A DNA stretch of 64,000 bases from Azospirillum sp. B21 (lineage in GTDB: Bacteria; Pseudomonadota; Alphaproteobacteria; Azospirillales; Azospirillaceae), in contig NZ_VTTO01000005.1 in the NCBI RefSeq assembly GCF_008364825.1, forward strand, positions 286,689-350,688, written 5' to 3'. The position numbers were made by a program, and so were the translations under genes. Below are positions 9,951 to 19,138 of this stretch, piece by piece (position 1 is the first letter of the stretch; each line of letters begins with the position of its first letter). The notes beneath the pieces were generated by a model. That model did not search any database and was not told the origin of the DNA. It saw only the letters and a program-made list of their open reading frames with translations.

Positions 9951-11264
9951 TCAGGACCGCTGCGCCACCGCCCGTTCGGGAATGGAGGGTGCTGCCCCGC
10001 CGGCGGCCAGCAGCGCGTCGAAGACCTCCGCATGCTGGCGGGCGCATTCGGCGCGGTCGATCGGGCGGCGGATGCGCAGACGCAGGCGGTCCCACAGGTC
10101 GGGCGAGGTCAGCGCCTCGGTCATGCGGTCCACCAGATCCTCGACGCTGCCGTTGCGGAAATGCAGGCCGTCGACGCCGTGGGTCACCTTCTCCGCCATG
10201 CCGCCGATGTTGCTGGCGATGATCGGGCGGCCATGCAGGAAGGCCTCCTGGATGACGACGGGGGAGTTCTCCCACCAGATCGACGGGATGATCATCCAAT
10301 CGACGTCCTTCATCAGGCCCGGCAACTCGGCCGAGCGGTAGCTGCCGTAGAAGCGCACCCGGTCGCCGGCCTTCTCAACCGCGTCGTTGAAGCGCTTCTG
10401 GTAGGCCTCCGGCTGGCGTTCCAGGTTGCCGCCGAAGATCATCAGCGCGCCGTCGTCGCCCCAGGCCTTTTCGGAGATGCGGGAAACCGCCTCCACCAGC
10501 AGATGGGCGCCCTTGAACTCGGTCAGCTGGCCGAAGAAGGCGAAGCGGTTGCGCTTGCCGCCGCGGGCGACCGGGCGCGGCGCGGCGATGCCTTCGATGG
10601 TCAGGCCGTTCTCGATCATGCGGAACTTCTCGCGCGGCAGACCCCAGTCGACATAGCGGTCGATCAGGAAATTCGACGGGCTGACATAGAAGTCCGCCTG
10701 CTCCAGGAAGGTCTTCAGGAACAGCTCGCGCTTGAAGAACTCCGCCTCGCCGATGTGCGGGAAGCAGCCGGCGCAGTCGGCCGGGCTGGCGCGGTAGCAC
10801 AGCGTGTTGCGGCTGGTCTTCACCATTTGGCCGTGGTGGTGGCAGATCGACAGATATTCGTGCAGCGTCACCACGATGGGCACGCGCGGCAGCGCCTGAC
10901 GCACCGCCTGGATGGTCTCGATCCCCAGCCCGAGGAAATGGTGGAAGTTCACCACGTCGGGCTGAAGGTCGCGGACGTAACGGACGAAGTCCTTCTCCAG
11001 CCCCGGCAGATTGCGGTTGGACAGCCGGAAATGGTCGTAGTCGTTGGCGTAGTACAGCACCTCCCGCTCCTTCTGGCGAAGCGCCATCAGGGCAGAACCG
11101 CGATGCTGGGCGATGGGCGGCGCCACGCGGGCGAGGTAGTGGCTTTCCCAGCCCGGCAGGTCGTGCAGGCCGTTGTGCAGGTTGTAGGAGGCGACCTCAC
11201 CCCCGCCCAGCGAGAAGGAGGGGTGGCCATGGCTGATGATCAGCGCGCGCTTGGTCTTGCTCAT
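9951..11264 (-). CDS. Family 4 glycosyltransferase (GT-B)
   Basis: 437 residues from ATG 11264 (MSKTKRALIISHGHPSFSLGG); the frame extends further upstream only into a repeat. The N-terminal domain carries HGHPSFSLGGGEVASYNL, the usual sugar-nucleotide-binding start of GT4 enzymes, and THLHE-like motif VTLHEYLSICHHHGQM with a downstream cysteine cluster (CYRASPADCAGCF). The C-terminal half has the FFGQLTEFKGAHLLVEA donor-site strand and the conserved E-x7-E region (PVVIQEAFLHGRPIIASNIGG). It is about 38 percent alike in layout to the 468-residue GT4 at 13647-15053 by eye, including the same cysteine-containing insert, so the two are probably paralogs acting on one glycan. The stated resemblance is visual, not computed. 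Confidence 0.9.
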   Translation of the reverse strand: MSKTKRALIISHGHPSFSLGGGEVASYNLHNGLHDLPGWESHYLARVAPPIAQHRGSALMALRQKEREVLYYANDYDHFRLSNRNLPGLEKDFVRYVRDLQPDVVNFHHFLGLGIETIQAVRQALPRVPIVVTLHEYLSICHHHGQMVKTSRNTLCYRASPADCAGCFPHIGEAEFFKRELFLKTFLEQADFYVSPSNFLIDRYVDWGLPREKFRMIENGLTIEGIAAPRPVARGGKRNRFAFFGQLTEFKGAHLLVEAVSRISEKAWGDDGALMIFGGNLERQPEAYQKRFNDAVEKAGDRVRFYGSYRSAELPGLMKDVDWMIIPSIWWENSPVVIQEAFLHGRPIIASNIGGMAEKVTHGVDGLHFRNGSVEDLVDRMTEALTSPDLWDRLRLRIRRPIDRAECARQHAEVFDALLAAGGAAPSIPERAVAQRS

Positions 11265-11321
11265 CGGGTGACCGTCTGTCCTAAGCGGGGGTGGTGAAGT
11301 GGTTGTGCAGGGTGCCCGCTG

Positions 11322-11444
11322 TTGCCCCCTCCCCATCCCTCCCCCGCTCCGCGGGAGAGGGGGCAGGACGCTTGCTGGGCTTCTGCAACGGAGTGGCGGC
11401 AGTCCCCTCTCCCGCGAAGCGGGGGAGGGTTAGGGAGGGGGCAA
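11322..11444. repeat. Large inverted repeat in spacer (41-nt arms)
   Basis: Left arm 11322-11362 and right arm 11404-11444 are inverted copies matching at 38 of 41 positions, separated by 41 nt. Each arm is itself partly palindromic around GCGGGAGAGGGG. The element fills the gap between the 728-residue GT-like gene (stop 11464) and the GT4 gene (start 11264). Arms of this composition recur in other spacers of the window. It could fold into a long hairpin that protects or ends the upstream transcript. Confidence 0.8.
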
Positions 11445-11463
11445 AGGTTGAGAGGCAAAAGCA

Positions 11464-13650
11464 CTACGCCGCGATCGACGCCTTCCAGCGCTCCGCGAAG
11501 CTCCAGTCGTCGACCAGGGCGCTCATGCGCTCCAGCCGGGGGTCGCGGGCGTGGCGGGACTGTTCGTCGACCGCCACAAGCCGGACCTTCGGCAGCCACA
11601 GGCAGGAACCGCCGGCCGCCCGCACCCGCAGGCACAGGTCCAGCCCCTTCGGCTCCGGCGCCAGATAGCGGCCGCCGTCGGCCATCGCCCGCACCAGCAA
11701 CTCGCGCGGCAGCAGGGCGCAATCGGCCGACGCGGCGTCCACCGCCGACGCCTCCTGCTCCTTCAGCCAGTCGCGCGGGTAGCCGGCATAGCGGCGCTCG
11801 TAGGTAACGGCACCGCCGGGTCCCTCGACCGCGACGATGCCGGCGAAGCGGATCGAGTGGTCCTCGTACAGCAGGGTCGGGCTGACCATGACGGGAGCCA
11901 GGGCGGCGGAGCCGACGGCGTTCGGCTTGCGGATCGCCCGCTCCAGCGCCGACAGCCAGCCGCGTTCGGTCGGCAGCACCGACGGCGACAGCAACAGAAC
12001 CCGGTCGGCACGAGCGTGCGGCAGGGCTGCGGCGACCGCCTCGAACCGGTCGGATGCCGTGGGTGCGGCGACGAAGCCGACCGCCAGACGATAGAAGCCG
12101 GCGGCCTGCCGCACCATGCCGGCTAGCCGCTCATGGGTGCCGGCGCCAGCCACCACCAGGATCTCCGCCTCGGCGAAATCCGGGTCGTTCGCCATGCGGG
12201 CGAGGTTCAGGTCGACATCCTCGCGCCCGTCGCAGACCGGCAGGATCACCGACACGCGCGGGCTCTTCAGCGCGCGACCCATCGGGTGCAGGACGGAGGA
12301 CGGCGCCGCTTGGCCCGACGCCGCGCTGCGCAACATCGGTCCCAGATGGGTGGCGACGACGCGGTCGATCGACGGACTGTCCGGATTGACCGACCCCAGC
12401 ATGCGGCGCAGCGCATCGCCGGTCGGCGGCTGGCAGGGCAGCGGCAGGAAAGCGATGCCGTCGGCGAGTGCCAGCTCCAGATGGAATTCGGCGTCGGCGG
12501 AGATGCCGGCCGGTTCACGGGCGAAGGCGGTGAAGCCGTGGGCGTCGTTGCCCGGAAGCAGACGCCCGGCGAACAGCGGGTCATGGGCGAAGGCGTCGGA
12601 CACGTCCTTGCGACCCAGACGCGACCAGTCGGCATCCAGCCTTGCGGTCATGCCGCCGCCCTTGACCGTCACCGCCCGCACCGCTTGGGTAGGGTCGAGC
12701 AGCCAGCCGCAGACGAACAGACCGGCCCCCGGCACCCGCACCGCCATGTCCAGCCCCATGCGCACCGGTGATTGCAACTGCGACACCGTCTCCACCCCGT
12801 TGTAGCGGGCGGCAATGGCTGCGGCGACACCGCGGCGGGCGGCATCGCCCTGCAGATGGCCCAGCATGTCGCGGGCATGGGCGGAGGCGACGCCGTCGGC
12901 CAGAATCTGCCGATGCTCGAAGATCGCCAAATGGCGCCAGCCGTCGGCGGCACGGAAATGGATGCGGCGGATGGTGTCGGGGGATGCCACCGGCCCTTCC
13001 AGCACCGTCAGCAGTCCGGCGGCATCGTCGGGCAGGTCCGGACGGTGGAAGGGCCCCGCGGCGCTGGAATGGGCGCGGAGGTCATCGGCCTCGACCAGCA
13101 CATGGGCGGCGCCGGCCGGGAAGCCGTGCGACCAACCCTGCACCATCAACGCGCCGTCGCGGAAGCGGCCCAGAACTTCGGCGAAGCCGTCGGGACGGGA
13201 AGCCTCCTGCGCCAGACCGGACAGCAGGCGGGTGCGGCGGTCGGCTTCGCCCTCGCCCGTCTCCAGCCCGGACAGCAGGGTCACGGCGACGTCCAGCGCG
13301 ACGTCGAGCGACTGCGGCTGCACCTCGCGCAATGCCGCGACCAGATGGGCGGGGTTGGTGCGGACGTTGGACAGGCGCGGCAGCAGCAGATGCTTGCCCT
13401 GCGCGTCTTCGATCTCGATGCGCGACGGGCGCATGTGGGCGAGCCCGGCGACGCGGATGGCGCCCAGGAACCAGCGTTCCCCCGCCCCGTCGGTCCAGCA
13501 GCCGCCACGGAAGCGCCCGTCGAGCATGCCGTCCAGCATCACGACGCTGTCGGCCGGCAGGGGCTGGTCGATCGCCCCGAACAGCATCAGCGTGTCTTCG
13601 TCCAGCAGGACGGCGGCGGTGATGTCGGCCTTGGTGCTGCGGTCCTTCAT
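11464..13650 (-). CDS. Large GT2-like protein with degenerate catalytic site
   Basis: 728 residues from ATG 13650, overlapping the stop of the upstream GT4 gene by 4 bp. About 430 N-terminal residues form modules without a clear family name, including a GLFVCGWLLDP segment shared with the paralog at 15874-18165. The C-terminal part (about 465-728) is a GT2 (GT-A) fold beginning SPRVSVILPVCDGREDVDLN. Where the active paralog has the metal-binding NSD, this protein reads SPS (residues 555-557, LLLSPSVLP), and the later EDSDLCLR acidic motif reads KGLDLCLR. Both acidic sites are lost, so it is probably not an active transferase, although the gene is intact and embedded in an operon. A structural, binding or regulatory role is inferred. 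Confidence 0.8.
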   Translation of the reverse strand: MKDRSTKADITAAVLLDEDTLMLFGAIDQPLPADSVVMLDGMLDGRFRGGCWTDGAGERWFLGAIRVAGLAHMRPSRIEIEDAQGKHLLLPRLSNVRTNPAHLVAALREVQPQSLDVALDVAVTLLSGLETGEGEADRRTRLLSGLAQEASRPDGFAEVLGRFRDGALMVQGWSHGFPAGAAHVLVEADDLRAHSSAAGPFHRPDLPDDAAGLLTVLEGPVASPDTIRRIHFRAADGWRHLAIFEHRQILADGVASAHARDMLGHLQGDAARRGVAAAIAARYNGVETVSQLQSPVRMGLDMAVRVPGAGLFVCGWLLDPTQAVRAVTVKGGGMTARLDADWSRLGRKDVSDAFAHDPLFAGRLLPGNDAHGFTAFAREPAGISADAEFHLELALADGIAFLPLPCQPPTGDALRRMLGSVNPDSPSIDRVVATHLGPMLRSAASGQAAPSSVLHPMGRALKSPRVSVILPVCDGREDVDLNLARMANDPDFAEAEILVVAGAGTHERLAGMVRQAAGFYRLAVGFVAAPTASDRFEAVAAALPHARADRVLLLSPSVLPTERGWLSALERAIRKPNAVGSAALAPVMVSPTLLYEDHSIRFAGIVAVEGPGGAVTYERRYAGYPRDWLKEQEASAVDAASADCALLPRELLVRAMADGGRYLAPEPKGLDLCLRVRAAGGSCLWLPKVRLVAVDEQSRHARDPRLERMSALVDDWSFAERWKASIAA

Positions 13651-15053
13651 CGGGTGCGATTCCCCTGGATATGAGCGGCGGGTGCGAGATTGGCTGATGT
13701 TGGGGACAGAAGTTCACCGTAAAGGGCGAGATGGAGCGACGCGGCCTCCTCCGTCGGACGGACGGCGGGGATGTTGGCCGACAGCCGCTCCCACAGACCG
13801 GGTTCGGTCATGGCGCGGGTCATGACGCGGGCGAGATCGGCGGGGTCGTTCGGGCGGACATGCAGGCCGTCGACGCCGTCGCGCACCGCCTCCGCCATGC
13901 CGCCGATCCCGCTGACGATGACCGGGCGGCGGTGCTGGAAGGCTTCCTGGATCACCAGCGGCGCGTTCTCCCACCAGATCGACGGCATAACCACCCAGTC
14001 GGCAGCGGCCATCAGTGCCGGCATCTCCTGCGGCCGGTAGGGGCCGTGGGCGGTGGCGAGACCACGCGTCGCCTCGAAGCCGTCAGCCACGCGCTGGCGA
14101 AACTCCGGCGCCTGGTACAGGCTGCCGCCATGGACGGCCAGCGACGGAGACAGGCCCTGCCGCGCCATGCGGGCGACGGCGTCGAGCGCCACGGTGACGC
14201 CCTTGAACGGGTTCAGGTTGCCGAAATAGGCGAAGGCGTCGCGCGCCGCACCGGGGGCGAGGTCGCGGGCCGGGGCCGGCTCCACCGCCGGGCGGCTGTT
14301 CGCCATCACCTCGATCCTGGCGGGGTCGAGGCCCCAGGCGACATAGCGGTCGCGCAGGAAGCGGCTGGGCGCCAGGAAACGGTCGACCAGCCCGAACATC
14401 GCCTTGATGTGCTTCTCGCGCAGCAGGAACTGGTCGGCCGGCCGGTCGGGGAAACAGCGGTGGCAGGCGTCCGGCGACGCCTTGGTGCAGAGAGCGCGTG
14501 CTCCACCCTCGCCGCGCGGCGGGGTGACCATCTGACCGTCGTTGGCGCAGATCGGGTAGTAGTCGTGCAGGGTGTAGACGATCTTTGCATCCGGGCAGAC
14601 GCGGCGGATCAGGAACAGCATCTCCACGCCCAGCAGCAGCGTGTGATGCACATGCACGATGTCCGGCCGGAAGGCGCGCAGCAGGTTCGACAGGTCGGGG
14701 ACCAGCCCGTGCAGGTCGATCTGGCTCTGGTGGAAATGGTCGAAATGACCGGCCCACAACAGCACCTCATCGGCGCTGCGGCCCAGCGTCTGGAATCCGG
14801 TGCCGGGACGCGGCGCACGGTGGGTGTCGTTGGTGCAGGCCAGGAACAGGCATTCCGCCCCCGCCGCCTTCAGGCCGCCGAACAGCTCGTGAGCGAAGAT
14901 CTCGGTGCCGCCGGGATGCAGGCTCGGGTGGTTGTGCGCGATCAGCAGCACCCGCGGCGGCCGGGCGGCCACCAGCGGACGCGCCGGCTGGCGCGGAGCC
15001 GGACGGGCCGCGGCGTGGCCGGCTGGAAGCAGTGGAAGACGGCGCCGGCTCAT
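13647..15053 (-). CDS. Family 4 glycosyltransferase (GT-B)
   Basis: 468 residues; the start ATG 15053 overlaps the methyltransferase stop and its own stop overlaps the next start, so it is translationally coupled on both sides. A proline/arginine-rich N-terminal extension of about 32 residues precedes the first strand RVLLIAHNHPSLHPGGTEIF. The HHTLLLGVEML and YTLHDYYPICANDGQM motifs are followed by a cysteine set (CTKASPDACHRCFP) as in the GT4 at 9951-11264. The C-terminal donor domain has AYFGNLNPFKG and the E-x7-E-like WWENAPLVIQEAFQHRRPV. It should transfer a hexose from a nucleotide sugar to a growing surface glycan. Donor and acceptor cannot be read from sequence. Confidence 0.92.
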   Translation of the reverse strand: MSRRRLPLLPAGHAAARPAPRQPARPLVAARPPRVLLIAHNHPSLHPGGTEIFAHELFGGLKAAGAECLFLACTNDTHRAPRPGTGFQTLGRSADEVLLWAGHFDHFHQSQIDLHGLVPDLSNLLRAFRPDIVHVHHTLLLGVEMLFLIRRVCPDAKIVYTLHDYYPICANDGQMVTPPRGEGGARALCTKASPDACHRCFPDRPADQFLLREKHIKAMFGLVDRFLAPSRFLRDRYVAWGLDPARIEVMANSRPAVEPAPARDLAPGAARDAFAYFGNLNPFKGVTVALDAVARMARQGLSPSLAVHGGSLYQAPEFRQRVADGFEATRGLATAHGPYRPQEMPALMAAADWVVMPSIWWENAPLVIQEAFQHRRPVIVSGIGGMAEAVRDGVDGLHVRPNDPADLARVMTRAMTEPGLWERLSANIPAVRPTEEAASLHLALYGELLSPTSANLAPAAHIQGNRTR

Positions 15054-15877
15054 GGCACAGCCCCCTTCTCCAGAACCAGCAGATCCTGGAAATTCTCGGC
15101 CTCGCGCTGGCCGCTCCAGTGGCCGCGCATCACCGGACGCGCCGTCCGCAGGCCATGGGCGGCGAAGCGGCCGAGCAGGAACTCCTCGTCATAGGCGACG
15201 GCGGCGTTGGGATGCTCGGGGTCGGCCAGCAGTTCCACGCCCGGCGCATCGCGGAAGGGCGGACGGGCGGTGCCCTTGGCGATGCCGGCGCGTGCAGCGG
15301 GGTCCGCCAGGAACAGGCTGAGGAAGCAGCGCCCGCCCGGCTTCAGCACCCGCGCGATCTCCGCCGCGTAACGCTCGGTGTCGGCGGTGCGCAGGTGGGT
15401 GATGACGGAGGTCAGGATGACGAAGTCGTAAGCCGCCGCCTTGAAGGGCAGCGTCGCCGTCTCCCCCTCGATCCGGCCATCGGGATTGTACAGCCCATTG
15501 GCGACGTCGAGATGGTGGAAGCGGAACTCCGGATAGGCCGGCGTGATGGTCGACGCGCACCAGCGGATCCCGTCCAGCACGATGTCGATGCCGTCGTAGG
15601 ACGAGTCCAGATACTGGGTCAGCGGCAGCGCCATTCGGCCGACGCCGCAGCCGATTTCCAGCACCTTGTGGTCGGGACGCAGGCCGCCGAGCCGGACGAA
15701 ATGGCGCAGGAACTCTGCCCCGATGGCGCGAAAGTCGCCGTCGCCGATGAAATGCAGCTCCGGCGGCGGCACCGGCAGGAAGCGGTTGCGCGCGATCTGC
15801 GCGCAGAGCCATTCCAGCCGCGGATCGGTCTGGCGGCGCAGGACGGCAAGCTGCGGGGTCGGCAGAAGCGCATTCAT
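15050..15877 (-). CDS. Class I SAM-dependent methyltransferase
   Basis: 275 residues from ATG 15877 (MNALLPTPQLAVLRR), which overlaps the upstream GT2 stop by 4 bp; the longer frame upstream is antisense-phase to that GT2 gene and is not used. SAM-binding motif I is VLEIGCGVGRMALPL (about residue 92-106), followed by the acidic DGIDIVLDGI and the motif LKPGGRCFLSLFLADP. This is the Methyltransf_11/25 fold acting on small molecules or sugars. Its place inside a run of coupled glycosyltransferases suggests O-methylation of a sugar or capping of a glycan. The exact acceptor is unknown. Confidence 0.88.
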   Translation of the reverse strand: MNALLPTPQLAVLRRQTDPRLEWLCAQIARNRFLPVPPPELHFIGDGDFRAIGAEFLRHFVRLGGLRPDHKVLEIGCGVGRMALPLTQYLDSSYDGIDIVLDGIRWCASTITPAYPEFRFHHLDVANGLYNPDGRIEGETATLPFKAAAYDFVILTSVITHLRTADTERYAAEIARVLKPGGRCFLSLFLADPAARAGIAKGTARPPFRDAPGVELLADPEHPNAAVAYDEEFLLGRFAAHGLRTARPVMRGHWSGQREAENFQDLLVLEKGAVP

Positions 15878-18165
15878 CGAGTCACCTGTGCTGTCTTGCG
15901 GGCCCGGCCAGCCTTGGAGGGCTGCACCTCGTCGTCGGCGCACCAGTCGCGCGCCATCAGCTCGGCCATGCGGTCGGCCCAGCGGCGGCCATGGAGCCAG
16001 CGGTTGTATTCGGAGGCGACTCCGCGGGTATAGCCCTGGTGCCGGCCGATGGAGCGGCGTTCCAGATGGTACAGCTCGACCGACGGGGCGTAGCGGATGT
16101 CGAGACCCTGGCCGCGGATGCGCAGGCACAGGTCCGAATCCTCGAAGTCGCCGATGATGTAGTCCTCGCAGAAGCCGCCGGCAGTGGTGTAGGCGGCGCG
16201 CGTGGTCAGCAGGCAGGCGCCGGTGACGCCCGGCACCGAGCGCGGGCGGCAGGCCGCGGCGAAGTCGCGCGGCAGGCCCTTGAAGTAATGATGGTTGTAC
16301 CAGGCGCCCTGCAGGTCGCGGTCGAAATAGAGGCCGGCATGCTGAAGGCTGTCGTCGTCGAACAGCAGCTTCGGCCCCACCGCGCCGATGCCCGGACGCT
16401 CCTCCAGCGCCGCCACCAGTTGCGGCAGCCAGCCGGCGCGGTCGGGCACCACGTCGGAATTGAGCAGCAGCAAGCGGTTGGCGCGGGCCACCGCGACGCC
16501 GGCATTGTTGGCGGCCGAATAGCCGTAATTGGCGCTCTGCACCAGCAGCAGCATCGGCAGGCCGTAGAGGCCATGGAAGCCGCGCAGCAGATGCACCACC
16601 TCGTCGCGCTGCTCCGGGCTGTCCAGCACGAAGACCAGTTCGGCATCGGCCATTGCCGGGTCGGTGGCGAAACACGCGATCTGGAAGCGCAGGAACTCCA
16701 GCGTGCGGTAGAGCGGGATGATCACCGACACTGCGGGCTTGGCCTTGCGCTCGCCATAGACGACCAGCTCAGGCTCGCCGCGGGTGGCGAGATGGGCGGC
16801 GTGCAGCGGGGCGACGGCCGGGCCGATGACGCTCTCCAACAGTTCCGGTGTGGCGAAGCGCGGCGGCAGGCTGCCCAGAACGGCGGCGCGGGCGTCGGCA
16901 TCGGCGCGCGGGCGCGGCGGCGGGACGAGGCGCAGCGCGCCGCCGGACGCCAGCCGAAGCTCCGCCGTCACCTGAAGCGCCTCCGCCGGCTCGGGAGTGC
17001 CCGGCAGATGCAGGACGAAACCGCTGCGGTCGAGGCCGGTGTTGCCGTAGAGCTTCGCCACATCCTCACGCGGGAAGCGGTTGGTGAAGCGCTCCACCCG
17101 CCGTTCGCCGCCGAAGGGGGTGCGCACCACCAGCTCCGCCGCCAGCCCATGCGGATCATGCAGCCAGCCTGCCAGGAACAGCCCGCCGTCGGCCGTGGGA
17201 ACCGCGAGGTCCAGTGAGGCGCCGATCGGCCGCTTGGCGTCGGCGGCCTGCCGGCGCGGCAGCGGGGCCAGCGCCTGCAGCTCACTGACCGCCGACGCGG
17301 CGGACACATCGTTGCGGCCACGCTTGGCGAGGCAGGACAGCAGGTAGTGACGCAGCGTGGCCGGCGTGTCGGGGCGTGCGTTCAGCCGGTCGGTCAGGGT
17401 CGGCAGGCCGGCGGGCTCCTCCGGAAAGCGGCGGCAGGCGACGCCGTTGGCGCCCAGCACCACCAGCAGGTTGCCCGGCGCGCACAGCCCGCGGTCGATC
17501 AGCAGGTCGAAGGCGACGCGCCCTTTTCCCGCCGGATCGGAGCCGATGCAGGCATCGAACGGCGCCCGTGCCACTGCATTCGCGGACAGAACCACCAGAC
17601 CGGTGATGGCGCCGAAGCGGCCGGACAGAGCACCGGCACAGAGCAGAAGGTCGCCGCCCGCCGTCGCGCGGATTGCCAGCGTCGCCGGTTCCGCCGCACG
17701 GTCGAGCACCAGGCGTCGGCACAGCGCGGCGAAAGCAGCATCGCGGCGAAGCGCCGGAGTGGAGCAGGCGAAATCGAACAGGAAGCGCAGAACCCGCAAG
17801 CGGCCGGCACCATCCAGGCTGCCCAGCAGCCCGGCGGGGTCGAGATCGGCGGCGCCGGATTCGGTGCGAAGCTCGGCGATCACGCGGTTGTTGGCGATGA
17901 AATGGATGGGCATCCGCGGGTCGCGCGGCGCCGGCAGGATCGACAGGACGCGCCGGGCGCCCCAGCCGCTGTCGATGGTCAGCGTGGTGAAGGGCGGACG
18001 CACCGGTTCGCCATCGACGCTCGGCGTGATCGAACCGACGGCATCGGTTGCGCCATTCATCGTCCCATCCATCGTCCAGGAGACGAGGAGGAAGCGGCGG
18101 CCCAGCGCCAGACGTTGCGCGGGGGCGATCGACACCGAATTCGGCAGGACGGCGATGACGGTCAT
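15874..18165 (-). CDS. Large multidomain family 2 glycosyltransferase
   Basis: 763 residues from ATG 18165 (MTVIAVLPNSVSIAPAQ); a TTG 24 codons upstream (18237) is an alternative, neither having a strong ribosome site. About 480 N-terminal residues are of unassigned modules with a GLFLAGWLHDPHG segment shared with the 728-residue paralog. The GT2 domain begins PAVSVIIPLYRTLEFLRFQ; the metal/donor motif NSD is at about 569-571 (LLLLNSDVVPDRAGW) and the catalytic-base region reads GDFEDSDLCLRIRG. Closing residues are basic. It is the first gene of a four-gene coupled run and lies 155 bp after the RTX gene, so it may glycosylate the secreted RTX protein or build a polysaccharide. Confidence 0.88.
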   Translation of the reverse strand: MTVIAVLPNSVSIAPAQRLALGRRFLLVSWTMDGTMNGATDAVGSITPSVDGEPVRPPFTTLTIDSGWGARRVLSILPAPRDPRMPIHFIANNRVIAELRTESGAADLDPAGLLGSLDGAGRLRVLRFLFDFACSTPALRRDAAFAALCRRLVLDRAAEPATLAIRATAGGDLLLCAGALSGRFGAITGLVVLSANAVARAPFDACIGSDPAGKGRVAFDLLIDRGLCAPGNLLVVLGANGVACRRFPEEPAGLPTLTDRLNARPDTPATLRHYLLSCLAKRGRNDVSAASAVSELQALAPLPRRQAADAKRPIGASLDLAVPTADGGLFLAGWLHDPHGLAAELVVRTPFGGERRVERFTNRFPREDVAKLYGNTGLDRSGFVLHLPGTPEPAEALQVTAELRLASGGALRLVPPPRPRADADARAAVLGSLPPRFATPELLESVIGPAVAPLHAAHLATRGEPELVVYGERKAKPAVSVIIPLYRTLEFLRFQIACFATDPAMADAELVFVLDSPEQRDEVVHLLRGFHGLYGLPMLLLVQSANYGYSAANNAGVAVARANRLLLLNSDVVPDRAGWLPQLVAALEERPGIGAVGPKLLFDDDSLQHAGLYFDRDLQGAWYNHHYFKGLPRDFAAACRPRSVPGVTGACLLTTRAAYTTAGGFCEDYIIGDFEDSDLCLRIRGQGLDIRYAPSVELYHLERRSIGRHQGYTRGVASEYNRWLHGRRWADRMAELMARDWCADDEVQPSKAGRARKTAQVTR

Positions 18166-18319
18166 GGATGGGATTCCGGCAGCGTCGATGGTTTGAAAGA
18201 CGGGGGTTTGAAAGTCGGAGAGACGGAATTCGGGCAAAGGGGGACCGGCGGCGGCTTTGACACCACCGGTCCGTCCTTTTCATTCACTGCTTAAAAAGCA
18301 GCGGACGATCAGTGCCCGG

Positions 18320-19138
18320 TTAGTGAATGACGAAGAAGTCGTTCGGGTGGTTGTGGATGTCCGCAGCCGAGACACCCTTCAGCGTGATGCTGTCGCCATG
18401 GCCGAGGTCGATCACCGCGTCGCCATGCTGGTCGGTGACGCGGGCGGCCAGATCGGCGGCATCGGTCACCTTCAAACCGTTGATGTTGCGGGAGATCTGC
18501 AGAACGTCCTCGCCGGCCTTAAAGTCCAGGACCACGTCCTGGCCGCCGCCGCCGGAGAAGATGAAGACGTCGTGGCCGGCGCCGCCGATCAGCAGGTCGT
18601 CGCCCTTGCCGCCTTCCAGACGGTCGTTGCCTTCGTCGCCGAACAGCGTGTCGTCGCCGTCGCCGCCATTCAGCACGTCGTTTCCGGTGCCGCCGCGCAG
18701 CAGGTCGTCGCCCTTGCCGCCGTTGAGGATGTCGTTGTGGCCGCCGCCGAACAGCACGTCGTTGCCGTTGCCACCGTTCAGCACGTCGTCGCCGTCGCCC
18801 CCCGACAGCACGTCATTGCCGTTGCCGCCGTCCAGCAGGTCGCGGCCGGCGCCGCCGATCAGAACGTCGTCACCATTCCCCCCCAGGATGATGTCGTCGC
18901 CCGAACCGCCGTCGATGATGTCGCTGCCGTTACCCCCCAGCAGGATATCCGCCGACGCGCCGCCATGGATCACGTCCGCCCCGTTCCCCCCGAACAGAGC
19001 ATCATGTCCAGCGCCGCCGAGCAGGGTGTCCGAGCCGTTGCCCCCCAGCAACAGATCGTTCCCCTGCCCGCCGGCGAGCAGATCGTCATGGTTCGTGCCG
19101 AACTGCACGTCGTAGTTGCCCCCAGGAACCGTAGCCAT
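18320..19138 (-). CDS. RTX calcium-binding repeat protein secreted by type I pathway
   Basis: 272 residues. ATG 19138 is fixed by AAGGAGATACCTACG directly before it. Residues 22-192 are 19 uninterrupted nonapeptides of the form GGxGxDxLx, which fold as a calcium-bound parallel beta-roll. A short C-terminal domain (VFIFSGGGGQDVVLDFKAGEDVLQI to DFFVIH) is the usual uncleaved type I secretion signal region ending with hydrophobic residues. There is no enzymatic or adhesive domain: the protein is almost all repeat. The type I ABC protein and membrane fusion protein lie just upstream on the same strand and are the likely exporter. It may bind exopolysaccharide or coat the cell surface; that is inference. 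Confidence 0.92.
   Translation of the reverse strand: MATVPGGNYDVQFGTNHDDLLAGGQGNDLLLGGNGSDTLLGGAGHDALFGGNGADVIHGGASADILLGGNGSDIIDGGSGDDIILGGNGDDVLIGGAGRDLLDGGNGNDVLSGGDGDDVLNGGNGNDVLFGGGHNDILNGGKGDDLLRGGTGNDVLNGGDGDDTLFGDEGNDRLEGGKGDDLLIGGAGHDVFIFSGGGGQDVVLDFKAGEDVLQISRNINGLKVTDAADLAARVTDQHGDAVIDLGHGDSITLKGVSAADIHNHPNDFFVIH
18563..19075 (-). repeat. 27-bp tandem repeat array encoding the RTX nonapeptides
   Basis: Nineteen in-frame 27-bp units encode residues 22-192 of the RTX protein. The units are diverged from each other at the DNA level, with no spacers, so this is coding repeat and not a CRISPR array. Such arrays can shrink or grow by slippage and recombination. Confidence 0.85.

Noticed and set aside
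11322..11444. GC-rich hairpins as classic intrinsic terminators
   Set aside because: The spacers' palindromes lack T-runs on either strand; only the stem at 19658-19688 has a convincing one.
18563..19075. Regular 27-bp periodicity suggesting a CRISPR-like array
   Set aside because: Units are contiguous without spacers and encode RTX nonapeptides in frame.
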